In this document: positions 35,902 through 43,740 of the stretch, piece by piece
Numbering within the stretch: position 1 is the stretch's first letter
Layout of the letters: each line of letters starts with the position of its first letter
DNA from: CAVYWD01 sp963772225
GTDB lineage: Bacteria > Myxococcota > Myxococcia > Myxococcales > UBA5297
Assembly (NCBI GenBank): GCA_963772225.1
Contig: CAVYWD010000003.1
Coordinates: 496,001 to 560,000, forward strand
Direction: 5' to 3'
Length of the DNA: 64,000 bases
Position numbers and translations under genes: made by a program
The notes under the pieces: model-generated
What the model was told of the DNA's origin: nothing
The model's database searches: none
What the model saw: only the letters and a program-made list of their open reading frames with translations

Positions 35902-36216
35902 TCAGGTCAGCCCGGGGATTCTGACGCCTCCCGAGACCTTCTCGAGCTCGGCGCTCATGTGCTTCCGGGAGTTCTGGATCGCTTGATTGACGGCGGCGAC
36001 GATGAGGTCCTCGAGCATGGCCTTGTCGCCGCCCTCCAGGGCCTTTGGGTCGATGCGAACGGACTTGAGGTCCTGCACGCCGCTGACGACCGCAGTGACC
36101 AGGCCGCCGGCGCTGCCCTCGATGGACTCCTCGGCGAGCTCTTGCTTGCGCTTCTCGATGTCCTTCGTGAGCTTGTTCGCCTGCCGGATGAAGAAGTTGA
36201 TGTCGATTCCAGGCAT
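35902..36216 (-). CDS. ybaB: YbaB/EbfC family nucleoid-associated protein
   Basis: A 104-aa DNA-binding protein of the YbaB/EbfC family, which forms a tweezer-like dimer. N-terminal helix IDINFFIRQANKLTKDIEKR, then a strand with VTAVVSGVQDLKSVRIDPKA and a long helix with AAVNQAIQNSRKHM. It is encoded just downstream of dnaX (18 bp gap), the conserved dnaX-ybaB arrangement. GGAGGAGC precedes the start. Confidence 0.88.
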   Translation of the reverse strand: MPGIDINFFIRQANKLTKDIEKRKQELAEESIEGSAGGLVTAVVSGVQDLKSVRIDPKALEGGDKAMLEDLIVAAVNQAIQNSRKHMSAELEKVSGGVRIPGLT

Positions 36217-36234
36217 TGCTCCTCCGATGTCGAT

Positions 36235-37212
36235 TCAAACCTCGGGTTCCTCGGCCTCCGATGCGTCGCTGCTGTCGTCGGGGGCGCCCGAGAAGGGCGC
36301 CTCTTCGTCGGGCTCGAGCACCCGGATATGCTCCACCGCCCCGCCTAGAATTCGCAGCGCGGCGAGCACGGCGGGGTGCTCGCGCCCTTCGCGCTGGGCC
36401 CGCTCTTCGCGCGCGCGCTCGCGGGCGTTGTCCTCTTGAGCCAGCGAGCGCGAGGCTTCGTCGGCTGAGATGGACTCGAAGGCGAGCCGGGTGGGCGCGC
36501 CGATGACTCGGGCGAGCGTCGCCTCGGCGTCTTTGGCGCCCCGCTCCGCTTGCGAGCGGAACATCCCGTCGGCGGGGCCGAAGCCCAGGCGCACTTGGCC
36601 TGCGGTGACTTCCAGCACGCGCCCGTGGGCGAGCGCCATGGCCAGGAGGTCGCGGCGCTGGCCCTTGAGGTCGGCGATGATGGCGCGCCAGAGGTGATTG
36701 GCCTCGAGGCGGGGAACCGCGGGCACGCGTTCGGGGACGGGCACGGGCTCGGGCTCGCGGGTAGAGGCGCGGGTCTCTGCAGCTTCGCGAGCGGGGTAGG
36801 GGACGGGGGCGGGTTCGGGTTCGGGTTCGCGCGCGGGGACGGGCACGCGTTCGGGGACGGGGACGGGCACGGGCTCGGGCTCGCGGGTAGAGGCGCGGGT
36901 CTCTGCAGCTTCGCGAGCGGGGTAGGGGACGGGGGCGGGTTCGGGTTCGGGTTCGCGCGCGGGGACGGGCACGCGTTCGGGGACGGGGACGGGCACGGGC
37001 TCGGGCTCGCGGGTAGAGGCGCGGGTCTCTGCAGCTTCGCGAGCGGGGTAGGGGACGGGGGCGGGTTCGGGTTCGGGTTCGCGCGCGGGGACGGGCACGC
37101 GTTCGGGGACGCGCACGGGCTCGGGTTCGCGGGCGGAGACGCGAGCCTCTGCAGCTTCGCGAGCGGGGTAGGGGACGGGGGCGGGTTCGGGTTCGCGCGC
37201 GGGGACGGGCAC
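36235..37212 (-). CDS. Tau-type C-terminal part of DNA polymerase III, in a different frame from dnaX
   Basis: This frame carries a Pro/Glu/Val linker of repeated 42-aa units and then a folded region (LWRAIIADLKGQRRDLLAMA through VLEVTAGQVRLGFG and FRSQAERGAKD), which matches the C-terminal part of tau subunits. It is one base (+1) out of frame with the dnaX N-terminal ORF ending at 37268. Continuing upstream, this frame reads APARTNAAPEPRAPKPV, a natural linker, so a single-base change near 37300-37330 would join the two. It is part of dnaX, not an independent gene, unless a GTG at 37212 is used. Confidence 0.6.
   Translation of the reverse strand: MPVPAREPEPAPVPYPAREAAEARVSAREPEPVRVPERVPVPAREPEPEPAPVPYPAREAAETRASTREPEPVPVPVPERVPVPAREPEPEPAPVPYPAREAAETRASTREPEPVPVPVPERVPVPAREPEPEPAPVPYPAREAAETRASTREPEPVPVPERVPAVPRLEANHLWRAIIADLKGQRRDLLAMALAHGRVLEVTAGQVRLGFGPADGMFRSQAERGAKDAEATLARVIGAPTRLAFESISADEASRSLAQEDNARERAREERAQREGREHPAVLAALRILGGAVEHIRVLEPDEEAPFSGAPDDSSDASEAEEPEV
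36721..37212. repeat. 126-bp tandem repeats within the DnaX linker
   Basis: Three 126-bp units and a diverged 120-bp unit, with equivalent points at 36761, 36887, 37013 and 37133. All keep the reading frame (42 aa each), with AREPEPEPAPVPYPAREAAE as the recurring core. They are highly similar to each other, so copy number may vary between strains. Confidence 0.9.
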
Positions 37213-37267
37213 GCGTTCGGGGACGGGCTCGGGGACGGGTTTCGGGGCTCGCGGCTCGGGCGCCGCG

Positions 37268-38479
37268 TTAGTTCGGGCCGGCGCCGCGAAAGGTCGCGGG
37301 AGGCGGCCGCCCTCCTTCGGCGGCCGCGGGCGCGGCTCCTGCGAGTTTCTGGGCCAGCGCCTCGACTCGCGCCACGAGCTCGCCGATGGGCGCCCCGGGG
37401 GCGAGGTGGATGCACTTGAGGAGCGCCACCTCGAGCGCCAGCTTGGGTTGGGCGGCGCGGGAGACGTCCCAGATGGCCCCGTGCACCAGGTCGAACAGGC
37501 GCGCGAGCTGGGCGGGGTCGGCTTCGGCGCCGAGGGCGAGCACCGCCTTCTTGTCCAGGTCGGCGAGCTCCGACGGGGCCTCCCCGACGGAGCGGGCGAC
37601 CAGCGCGTGGCGCAGCTCCAGCGCCAGCTCCTCGGCGAGCCGCTTGAAGTCGGCTCCGCGGCTGTGGAGGTCCTCCACCCGCGCGAGCACGGCCTTGGCG
37701 TCGCGGCGGACGAGCCCCTGGCAGATGGCCTGGACGGCGGTGCGGTCCACCGCGCCCAGCGCCTCGGCCACCGCCTCGTCGTCGGGCGCGTTGCCGCAGG
37801 CCGAGAGCACCATGTCCAGGAGCGACAGCGAGTCGCGCATGCCGCCTTCGGACTGGTGCGCGATGAGGGACAGCGAGCGCTCGGAGAGCTGGGCGCCCTC
37901 GCTCTTCGCGATGAACGAAAGCCGCTCGACCATGCGCGCCGCGCTGATGCGGCGGAAGTTGTGTCGCTGGCAGCGCGACAGAATGGTGTCGGGCAGCTTG
38001 TGCGGCTCGGTGGTGGCGAAGATGAACTTGACGTGCGGCGGCGGCTCTTCGAGGGTCTTGAGCAGCGCGTTGAACGCCGCCCCCGTGAGCATGTGCACCT
38101 CGTCGATGATGTAGATCTTGTGGCGGTCGCGCTGGGGCAGGTAGGTCACGCGCTCGCGGATCTGCCGGACGTCGTCGACGCCGTTATTGGAGGCGCCGTC
38201 GATCTCCGCGACGTCCACCGAGGTCCCCGCGGCGACCTCGGTGCATGCCCGGCAGACGCCGCATGGCTCGGCGGTGGGGCCCTTCTCGCAGTTGAGCGCT
38301 CGCGCGAGCAGCCGCGCCGCGGTGGTCTTGCCCACGCCGCGCGGGCCGCAGAACAGGAACGCGTGCGCCACCCGCCCTTGGGCGATGGCGTTGGCCAGGG
38401 TCCGGACGATGTGCTCTTGGCCGGTCATGTCCGCGAAGGTCTGCGGGCGCCACTTGCGCGCGAGGACGAGGTAGCTCAT
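37268..38479 (-). CDS. dnaX: DNA polymerase III subunit gamma/tau, N-terminal ORF
   Basis: A 403-aa ORF with the AAA+ clamp-loader ATPase: Walker A GPRGVGKT (residues 45-52), four zinc-binding cysteines (64, 73, 76, 79), Walker B region IIDEVHM (125-130), sensor 1 FIFATTEPHKLP and SRCQRHNF. Domain III follows, and the ORF stops soon after at 37268, giving a gamma-like product. Tau sequence continues in the +1 frame. The clamp loader places the beta clamp on primed DNA. Good N-terminus MSYLVLARKWRPQTFADMTG. Confidence 0.93.
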   Translation of the reverse strand: MSYLVLARKWRPQTFADMTGQEHIVRTLANAIAQGRVAHAFLFCGPRGVGKTTAARLLARALNCEKGPTAEPCGVCRACTEVAAGTSVDVAEIDGASNNGVDDVRQIRERVTYLPQRDRHKIYIIDEVHMLTGAAFNALLKTLEEPPPHVKFIFATTEPHKLPDTILSRCQRHNFRRISAARMVERLSFIAKSEGAQLSERSLSLIAHQSEGGMRDSLSLLDMVLSACGNAPDDEAVAEALGAVDRTAVQAICQGLVRRDAKAVLARVEDLHSRGADFKRLAEELALELRHALVARSVGEAPSELADLDKKAVLALGAEADPAQLARLFDLVHGAIWDVSRAAQPKLALEVALLKCIHLAPGAPIGELVARVEALAQKLAGAAPAAAEGGRPPPATFRGAGPN

Positions 38480-38671
38480 GGGGGCCGCACCATAGCACAA
38501 CCCCTCCGGCCGCCAGGGGGAGCGGGCAGGCCTCGGCGGCGGTCCGGCAACGCGCCGAGCGGCGAGCGCTCCGGCCGCCCCTCGGCCGCTCAACGGTTGA
38601 CGCCCGAGGCCGGATGGCCGTTGAATGCGCGCGTCCCAAGGCCCTGCAAAGAGGCAAGAGTGGTTCCGTCC

Positions 38672-39703
38672 ATGGCACACCTCGCGGTCCCGCGGCGCGC
38701 GCTCGCCGCGGCGCTCGCGCTCGCCTTCGCCTTCGCCGGGTGCACCGACCCGGCCGATCGGGCGGCGAAGAAGCGCATCTTTTCTCGCGAGGATCCGCCC
38801 CGGGCGCAGCGCGCTGCGGCCCAGGCCATCGACGTCTCGGAGCTGGCGCGGGACCCGGCCCTGGTCCATCGGGTCACGGGCATGTCGGCCTCCGAGGCCT
38901 TCGACCGCGTGGGGCCGTTCCACTACAGCGCTACCGCCTCGTTCGAGTGGGCCCTGGGCTCCGACAAGGTGAAGCTCTCGGAGACGCGCTCGCTGGAGCA
39001 GGTCTCGGAGACCGACTTCGCGCTCAAGACCGACAACGAGCGGGACCAGGGGCTGGAGGTCGTCCGCATCGGGACCCAGACCTTCGCCAAGGGCAAGTAC
39101 CACAAGTTCCGCGAGCGCAAGCGCGACCGAGGCCGGGCGAACCTTTTGCGCGACGACGCTTTCGGCGCGCTGAAGAGCGCCCAGGCCATCCTCGACGACC
39201 GGCTGGGCGTCGCGCCGGACGGCGAGGAGACGGTGCGCGGCCGCTCGGCTCGGCGCTACCTGTTCGTGCTCGAAAAAGAGCCGGCGCGCGAGCGCTCCTC
39301 CAACGAGCCCGCGCTCCCGAAGCTGCAGTTCCCCGCCGGCGGGCCGGACCCGCAGACCCGGCGCCGCCTCGACTTCCAGGAGCAGCGAATTCCCCGCCGC
39401 GTCGAGGGGAAGCTCTGGGTCGACGTGGAGACGGGGGTGCCGCTCAAGGCCGAGCTCAGCGCCCAGGTGGCGACGCCCGCGGGGGGCAAGGACGAGGCGC
39501 TCCTGGTCCTCAGGGTCAAGAGCGAGCTCAGGCCCGCGCCCGACGTCGCCATCGCGGCGCCCAGGGAATTCTTGCCCGACGAAGACCGGCCGAACGGCAT
39601 CGCGCGGACGCTGGACCGGTTCGACGTGGGCCGGCCGGACGCCGGCGCCGCCGAGCCGCGGGCTAAGCCCGGCGAGCCCGAGGACGCGGTCGAAGAGCCG
39701 TAA
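38672..39703 (+). CDS. Lipoprotein of unknown function
   Basis: A 343-aa lipoprotein with lipobox FAGC. The mature part is charged and beta-rich, with a central VRIGTQTFAKGKYHKFRERK stretch and a C-terminal GKLWVDVETGVPLKAELSAQ segment. That pattern is seen in LolA/outer-membrane lipoprotein-sorting-like folds. The similarity is only suggestive. It is divergent from dnaX, sharing a roughly 190-bp promoter region. Confidence 0.65.
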   Translation: MAHLAVPRRALAAALALAFAFAGCTDPADRAAKKRIFSREDPPRAQRAAAQAIDVSELARDPALVHRVTGMSASEAFDRVGPFHYSATASFEWALGSDKVKLSETRSLEQVSETDFALKTDNERDQGLEVVRIGTQTFAKGKYHKFRERKRDRGRANLLRDDAFGALKSAQAILDDRLGVAPDGEETVRGRSARRYLFVLEKEPARERSSNEPALPKLQFPAGGPDPQTRRRLDFQEQRIPRRVEGKLWVDVETGVPLKAELSAQVATPAGGKDEALLVLRVKSELRPAPDVAIAAPREFLPDEDRPNGIARTLDRFDVGRPDAGAAEPRAKPGEPEDAVEEP

Positions 39704-39973
39704 AGCTCGGGCGCCCGCGCGTCCGCTCAGACCGACCCGAAGATCCCCGAAAGACGGGCCGGTGGGACGCGTGAGCCCCGACGCGGATGCGAAGTGTCGA
39801 TGGGTCCGCGGTGCCCCGCCGGGCGCGGCGGGCGCGCCAAAAACTTGCGGGACTGCGACCCACCCCTAGAATCGAGTTCGACAGGGCGCTCGGGCGCCCG
39901 AACGCGCGCCCGGAGGACGGGCGCGGCGGAACGACAGGTTTGGTCGAACGAACCCTTTCGACGAGGGGCACGC

Positions 39974-40291
39974 ATGCAGCGCAAGGGAAGCATCGACGTC
40001 CGCGACGCGGTGGAGGCCAAAGACGTGGCCGAGGCCCTCGCCAAGGTGAGGACCCTGCCGAGCGAGGACGAGAAGGCGCTCCGGATGCGCTATGGCGTCA
40101 AGGTCCGCGAGTCCGAGAAGCTCGGCCAGCACGGCGAGGGGCGCGCGGAGCTGCAGGACGAGCTGCTCCTCATGGAGATGCAGCTCGTGCGTGCCTACCG
40201 CCAGCACCAGAAGCAGCAGGCGGCGCGCGCCGCCCCCCAGCCTTCGCGCGCCAAGGAGAAGATCGTCCGCGCGCTGCGCAAGAAGCGCTAG
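39974..40291 (+). CDS. Small protein resembling sigma-70 region 4.1
   Basis: A 105-aa cytoplasmic protein. The segment KVRTLPSEDEKALRMRYGVK followed by KLG and a helix with LLLMEMQLVRAYR resembles the start of sigma-70 region 4 in RpoD (L-x-x-R-E-x-x-V-L-R-M-R-F-G). A conventional -35-recognition helix is not clear. The basic C-terminus ends in RALRKKR. GAGGGG precedes the start. A role in transcription is a guess. Confidence 0.5.
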   Translation: MQRKGSIDVRDAVEAKDVAEALAKVRTLPSEDEKALRMRYGVKVRESEKLGQHGEGRAELQDELLLMEMQLVRAYRQHQKQQAARAAPQPSRAKEKIVRALRKKR

Positions 40292-40424
40292 CGCTCGAAG
40301 CCGCTGCCCCTTGCGCCTTCGCGGCGCGCCGGGCTCTTTGGGCCCGAAAGCGACTTGCGTTCGAGCGGCGGCGTGGACGATCCTCGCTCTCTTCACCCTC
40401 CGGGCGGGGAGCGAGCCAAGAAAG

Positions 40425-41363
40425 ATGAAGGGCAGCGTCAAGGTTTATGCCGCTCTTGGGCTGGCCGCGGCGGGCATCTCCGTGGCCGTCAGCGCGTGCG
40501 GGCTCGCCCCGGTCGATTACGAGGGCAAGACCTGCACCAAGGACGAGGATTGCCAGAAGGCCCTCGTCTGCGACCGCGTCACCTCCACCTGCCGGAGCGT
40601 CGCGGAGGAGGACGGGGGCGCGGAAGTGATCGGCGCGGGCAAAGACGCCGGGACGTCGAAGGATGCGGGTGGGGCGAAGGACGCTGGGGCGTCGAAGGAC
40701 GCGGGCGCCGCCGACGCGGGCAAGGGGCACGACGGAGGAGTGGACGCTGGGGCCGCCGACGCGGGCGGCTCGAATGCGGATGCCGGTTTTGACGCCGGTG
40801 GCGAAGCTTCTCAGGACGGAGGCGCTGTTGCAGACGCTGGGGGTGGGGGCGACGATGCGGGCGCGCCATTCCCAACGACGTGCGGGACGTTCAATCAAAC
40901 CATAGGCCGCAGCCTCACCGTCAAATGCAACGGAGAGACCCTCGATTTCTCCATGCCGCTTCAATACCAGGTCGATCCGTTGAACAGCGTGTTCACATTT
41001 TGGACGACGACGGTCGATGCGAACTATTCCTTGGAGCTGGATATTTGGGCAGGCTACTGGGGCGACAATTCTTGTCCCAGCGCTCTGACTCTACCCTTAA
41101 GCTATGACGGTCCCTATGATTGGTACGTCTGGGATGTCTCGAGCCGCGTGGCGCTCGCGGACTCCTATAGCGTGGACCGGAGCGAGGCCACCCCTCCGCC
41201 CAAGCCGAGCAATTCAATGCCTTCAGGACAGTTGCAGATCGAGGGGTTTAGGCTGAGCGACGCCGGAGCCGAGCTGAGTATTTCGTGTAATCCATGCGTC
41301 CTGACAAATGCCGCTTCCGCTCGTTGCGAGATCACCGGCTCGCTCCACGAGATCGTCCAATAG
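40425..41363 (+). CDS. Lipoprotein with Asp-Ala-Gly linker
   Basis: A 312-aa lipoprotein (lipobox VSAC). A short Cys module (CTKDEDCQKALVC) is followed by a long low-complexity K-D-A-G/D-A-G linker (residues about 65-150) and a beta-rich C-terminal domain of about 160 aa with four cysteines, for example SISCNPCV. Third-position GC is lower in the C-terminal domain than in the neighbours. The TAG stop is the first three bases of dispersed repeat copy B, so the repeat may have trimmed or formed the gene end. Confidence 0.65.
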   Translation: MKGSVKVYAALGLAAAGISVAVSACGLAPVDYEGKTCTKDEDCQKALVCDRVTSTCRSVAEEDGGAEVIGAGKDAGTSKDAGGAKDAGASKDAGAADAGKGHDGGVDAGAADAGGSNADAGFDAGGEASQDGGAVADAGGGGDDAGAPFPTTCGTFNQTIGRSLTVKCNGETLDFSMPLQYQVDPLNSVFTFWTTTVDANYSLELDIWAGYWGDNSCPSALTLPLSYDGPYDWYVWDVSSRVALADSYSVDRSEATPPPKPSNSMPSGQLQIEGFRLSDAGAELSISCNPCVLTNAASARCEITGSLHEIVQ

Positions 41364-41511
41364 TCCCTTGGCGAGGCAATTTTGCGCAGGATGGCAAGGA
41401 CTTCAGGCTTCTGGCCCCGGGCCCAAGGAACTGCAGTGCCCGGAGCCTTGGAGTCTGGAGCGAGTCTGGAGCCTAAGGCAACCCTCGTTGGTTCCGGCTC
41501 GGCCGGGTTAG
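41361..41511 (+). repeat. Dispersed about 145-151-bp structured repeat, copy B
   Basis: A 151-bp copy running from TAGTCCCTT to CGGCCGGGTTAG, containing CAGGATGGCAAGGACTTCAG and the shared CCTAAGGCAACCCTCGTTGG. It starts on the stop codon of the upstream lipoprotein gene and ends just before the acyl-CoA-ligase remnant. Copies A and C are at 4878-5026 and 61631-61775. Confidence 0.75.
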
Positions 41512-41548
41512 AGGCCTTCGGAGAACGGGCTTGCAGCGAGGTGCCCCC

Positions 41549-41800
41549 ATGCCCTCTGCCGACGCCGTTCCGCTGCTCCCCGCTCCCCTTCACCAAGCCG
41601 CCCGCTGCCTCCCCGACAAAATCGCCCTCCGCTGCCCGGGGCCGGGGCCTGACCTGTGGCGAGCTCGAGGAGAGCTCCAACGCCCTGGCGCATGCCCAGA
41701 GTAAGCGCGGCGACCGGGTGTAATCTTCGCCGACAACATCCCCGAGACGGCGGTGGCCTTCTTCGGCGCCCTCAAGGCCGACGCCGTGGCCCTCGAAGGG
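41549..41800 (+). pseudogene. N-terminal remnant of an acyl-CoA synthetase (AMP-binding enzyme)
   Basis: Three frame segments read like the first 85 residues of an acyl-CoA ligase: LHQAARCLPDKIALRC, then LTCGELEESSNALAHA...KRGDRV, then VIFADNIPETAVAFFGALKA. These correspond to the usual opening (P-D-x-x-A, T-Y-x-E-L, G-D-x-V, N-x-x-E, A-x-x-A). Two frame changes are needed, and the gene stops abruptly next to the convergent gene at 41816. No ATP-binding core remains, so it cannot be functional. Confidence 0.6.
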
Positions 41801-41815
41801 ATCCCAGGCGTCGCC

Positions 41816-43312
41816 CTACCGCGCCGCGACCTCCACCAGCCGCGCCGCCGCCCGCGCGAGCGACAGCTCTCCGCCCAGCTCCTTCGCGAGCTCGGCGGCG
41901 TCCTTCTGCTGCCCCCGAGACGCGTAGCCCTCCAGGAAGGCGCCCAGCCGCGGGTTGCGCCAGTGGTCCTCGTCGCAGGCGTCGAGCATCGCTCGGCGCA
42001 GCCGGTCCTCCAGCGCGAACGCCCGCAGCGCCCGCGCGCAGGCGAAGCGAGGCTCCACGTCGGAGAGCCAGCTCTCCACCGGCCAGCCCACGAACAGCGC
42101 CTTCTGCATCGCCTCGCGGTAGAGCCCCTGCAGGTCCTCGCGGGGCCCTTCGGCGTAGAGCGTTCGCTCGAAGCGGAGCTGGGCGCACGCCCGGCGCAGC
42201 GCCCCGAGCTGGACCACGGCGAAGAGCCGAGCCGCCTCGATGCCCTGGCGCTCGTCCAGGCCATAGGTGCGCTTCAAGAACCCCGGGTCGAGGAGGAAGT
42301 GCGCGAACGCGAGGCCGAAGCCGCGCCCCACGGAATCGTCGCCCAGCCAGCGGTCTTCCATGGGCGCTCGCTCGGAGCAGAGCGCGGCGTGCTGCGCGCG
42401 CCCGAGCAGCTCGAGCGCGGCCAGCGCGTCGGGGGCGCCGCCCACCGGCGAGAGCGCGATGGCGATGGAGCGCGGCACGTCGAGCCGGGCGAAGAGCGGC
42501 TGAAAGCGCTTCCCGGCGCGGCGCTCGAAGTCGGCCTCGATCCGCCCGCCGGCGTCGAACGAGAGGCCCACGGCTGAAAGCGCCGCCTCCAGCGTCTCTT
42601 GCATCCGGTGCGGCCGGAAGGCGTCGTCGAGCGGCGCGAGCCGGCTCAGGCGCGCGAGGTCGTGAAAAGAGGCCTCGCCCCGGGGCTGCAGCGCGACCGG
42701 CCCCACCGCTTGCCGCAGCGCGAAGCCCAGGAGGTCGCGGTAGGCATCCGCCGACTGCTCCAGCGCGGCGCTCGCCTCGTCCGACAGCGCCTGGAGGTCG
42801 ATGCCCGACGTCGCCGCCGCCAGCGCTTCGTAGCCCACGTAGCCCAGCGCGTGCGCGGTCTCCTGGCACCCCTCCACCCGCCGCGCCAGCGGGGCGTCCA
42901 CGGAGCTCAGCGCCTCGCGAAGGGCGCGCGCGTAGAGCTCGCGCTTCTCTCGGGCCGCCTCGTTGGCCATTCGCAGGCGCAGCTCCGGAATCGAGAGGCT
43001 CTCGCCGGCGGCGCGCACGCTTGCGCGGTGGGCGAGCTCGTCGCGCTCGTCGATCCAGCGGGCGGTCCGGCGCCCCTCCTGGGCGGCCGCGACCAGCTCC
43101 AAGAGCTTCAAGGCTCGTGCGCGCGAGGGAGCATCCCCTGCGGAGGCCCCCTCGCGGGCGCAGGCCGCCGCGTCGCTGGAGGCCAGGTCGCTGAAGTCTT
43201 CGAAAATACGCCGGAATCCAGGGCCTGAATCGCCCAAAGCGCTCCGGCGCTCTGACTCGGAGAGCCGGGCGAGGAGCTCGGCGCCTCGCTGTCTTAGTGT
43301 GGACAGGTCCAT
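41816..43312 (-). CDS. M3-type metallopeptidase homologue lacking zinc ligands
   Basis: A 498-aa helical protein. Its C-terminal half follows the layout of M3 peptidases of the H-E-A-G-H-A type, with PVGGAPDALAALELLGRAQH and RWLGDDSVGRGFGLAFAHFL then LDPGFLKRTYG. The usual HEAGH becomes ELLGR (residues 301-305) and the third-ligand V-T-E-G becomes VGRG (328-331), so all expected metal and catalytic residues are absent. It probably has a binding or scaffold role. Divergent from the FmdB-like gene at 43415. Confidence 0.6.
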   Translation of the reverse strand: MDLSTLRQRGAELLARLSESERRSALGDSGPGFRRIFEDFSDLASSDAAACAREGASAGDAPSRARALKLLELVAAAQEGRRTARWIDERDELAHRASVRAAGESLSIPELRLRMANEAAREKRELYARALREALSSVDAPLARRVEGCQETAHALGYVGYEALAAATSGIDLQALSDEASAALEQSADAYRDLLGFALRQAVGPVALQPRGEASFHDLARLSRLAPLDDAFRPHRMQETLEAALSAVGLSFDAGGRIEADFERRAGKRFQPLFARLDVPRSIAIALSPVGGAPDALAALELLGRAQHAALCSERAPMEDRWLGDDSVGRGFGLAFAHFLLDPGFLKRTYGLDERQGIEAARLFAVVQLGALRRACAQLRFERTLYAEGPREDLQGLYREAMQKALFVGWPVESWLSDVEPRFACARALRAFALEDRLRRAMLDACDEDHWRNPRLGAFLEGYASRGQQKDAAELAKELGGELSLARAAARLVEVAAR

Positions 43313-43327
43313 GTTCCCACTATATTG

Positions 43328-43357
43328 ACAATACATTCGCGGTGGTTACGGTCGCAA
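43328..43357 (-). promoter_or_regulatory. Candidate sigma-70-type promoter for the 41816-43312 gene
   Basis: On the minus strand TTGCGA (43352-43357) and TATTGT (43328-43333) are separated by 18 bp and lie about 15 bp before the ATG at 43312. The region is notably less GC-rich than its surroundings. The fit to a vegetative promoter is moderate and unproven. Confidence 0.3.
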
Positions 43358-43414
43358 CAAGTCATCCCGGCTTCGCCCCAAGGCGGCCGAGCATCTTCAG
43401 AGGGTTGCACTGCC

Positions 43415-43729
43415 ATGCCGATCTACGAGTACGAGTGCGAGACCTGCGGTCGCTTCGAGGTGATGCAGAAGATCACCGAACCGCCTTTGAAGCACTGCGA
43501 GAAGTGCAACGCCCCCGTGCAGAAGCTCGTCAGCCAGAGCTCGTTCACCCTGAAGGGCGGTGGCTGGTACAAGGACCTCTACGGCTCCTCCGGCAGCGCC
43601 GGCAGCTCCACCAAGCCGAGCGGCAAGCCTTCTGAGCCGAGCGCCAAGCCTTCAGAGAGCGCCAAGCCCTCTGAGAGCAGCTCCGCGGCGCCCGCCGCGA
43701 AGTCCGAGACGAAGTCCGCGGCGGCCTAG
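43415..43729 (+). CDS. FmdB family zinc-ribbon protein
   Basis: A 104-aa protein. The N-terminal MPIYEYECETCGRFEVMQKI and a second CEKC give a zinc ribbon with Cys8, Cys11, Cys28 and Cys31, as in FmdB-type regulatory proteins. The C-terminal 50 residues are a low-complexity Ser/Pro/Lys/Ala tail with S-A-K-P-S repeats. The function of this family is poorly defined. It is followed after 11 bp by the pseudouridine synthase gene. Confidence 0.85.
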   Translation: MPIYEYECETCGRFEVMQKITEPPLKHCEKCNAPVQKLVSQSSFTLKGGGWYKDLYGSSGSAGSSTKPSGKPSEPSAKPSESAKPSESSSAAPAAKSETKSAAA

Positions 43730-43740
43730 CGCCCTTCCTT

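Noticed and set aside
36721..37212. CRISPR-like or intergenic tandem repeat
   Set aside because: The units are 126 bp, contiguous without spacers, and encode an in-frame linker of DnaX.
37260..37340. E. coli-type -1 programmed frameshift in dnaX
   Set aside because: The two parts are related by +1, not -1, and no A-AAA-AAG-like slippery site is present.
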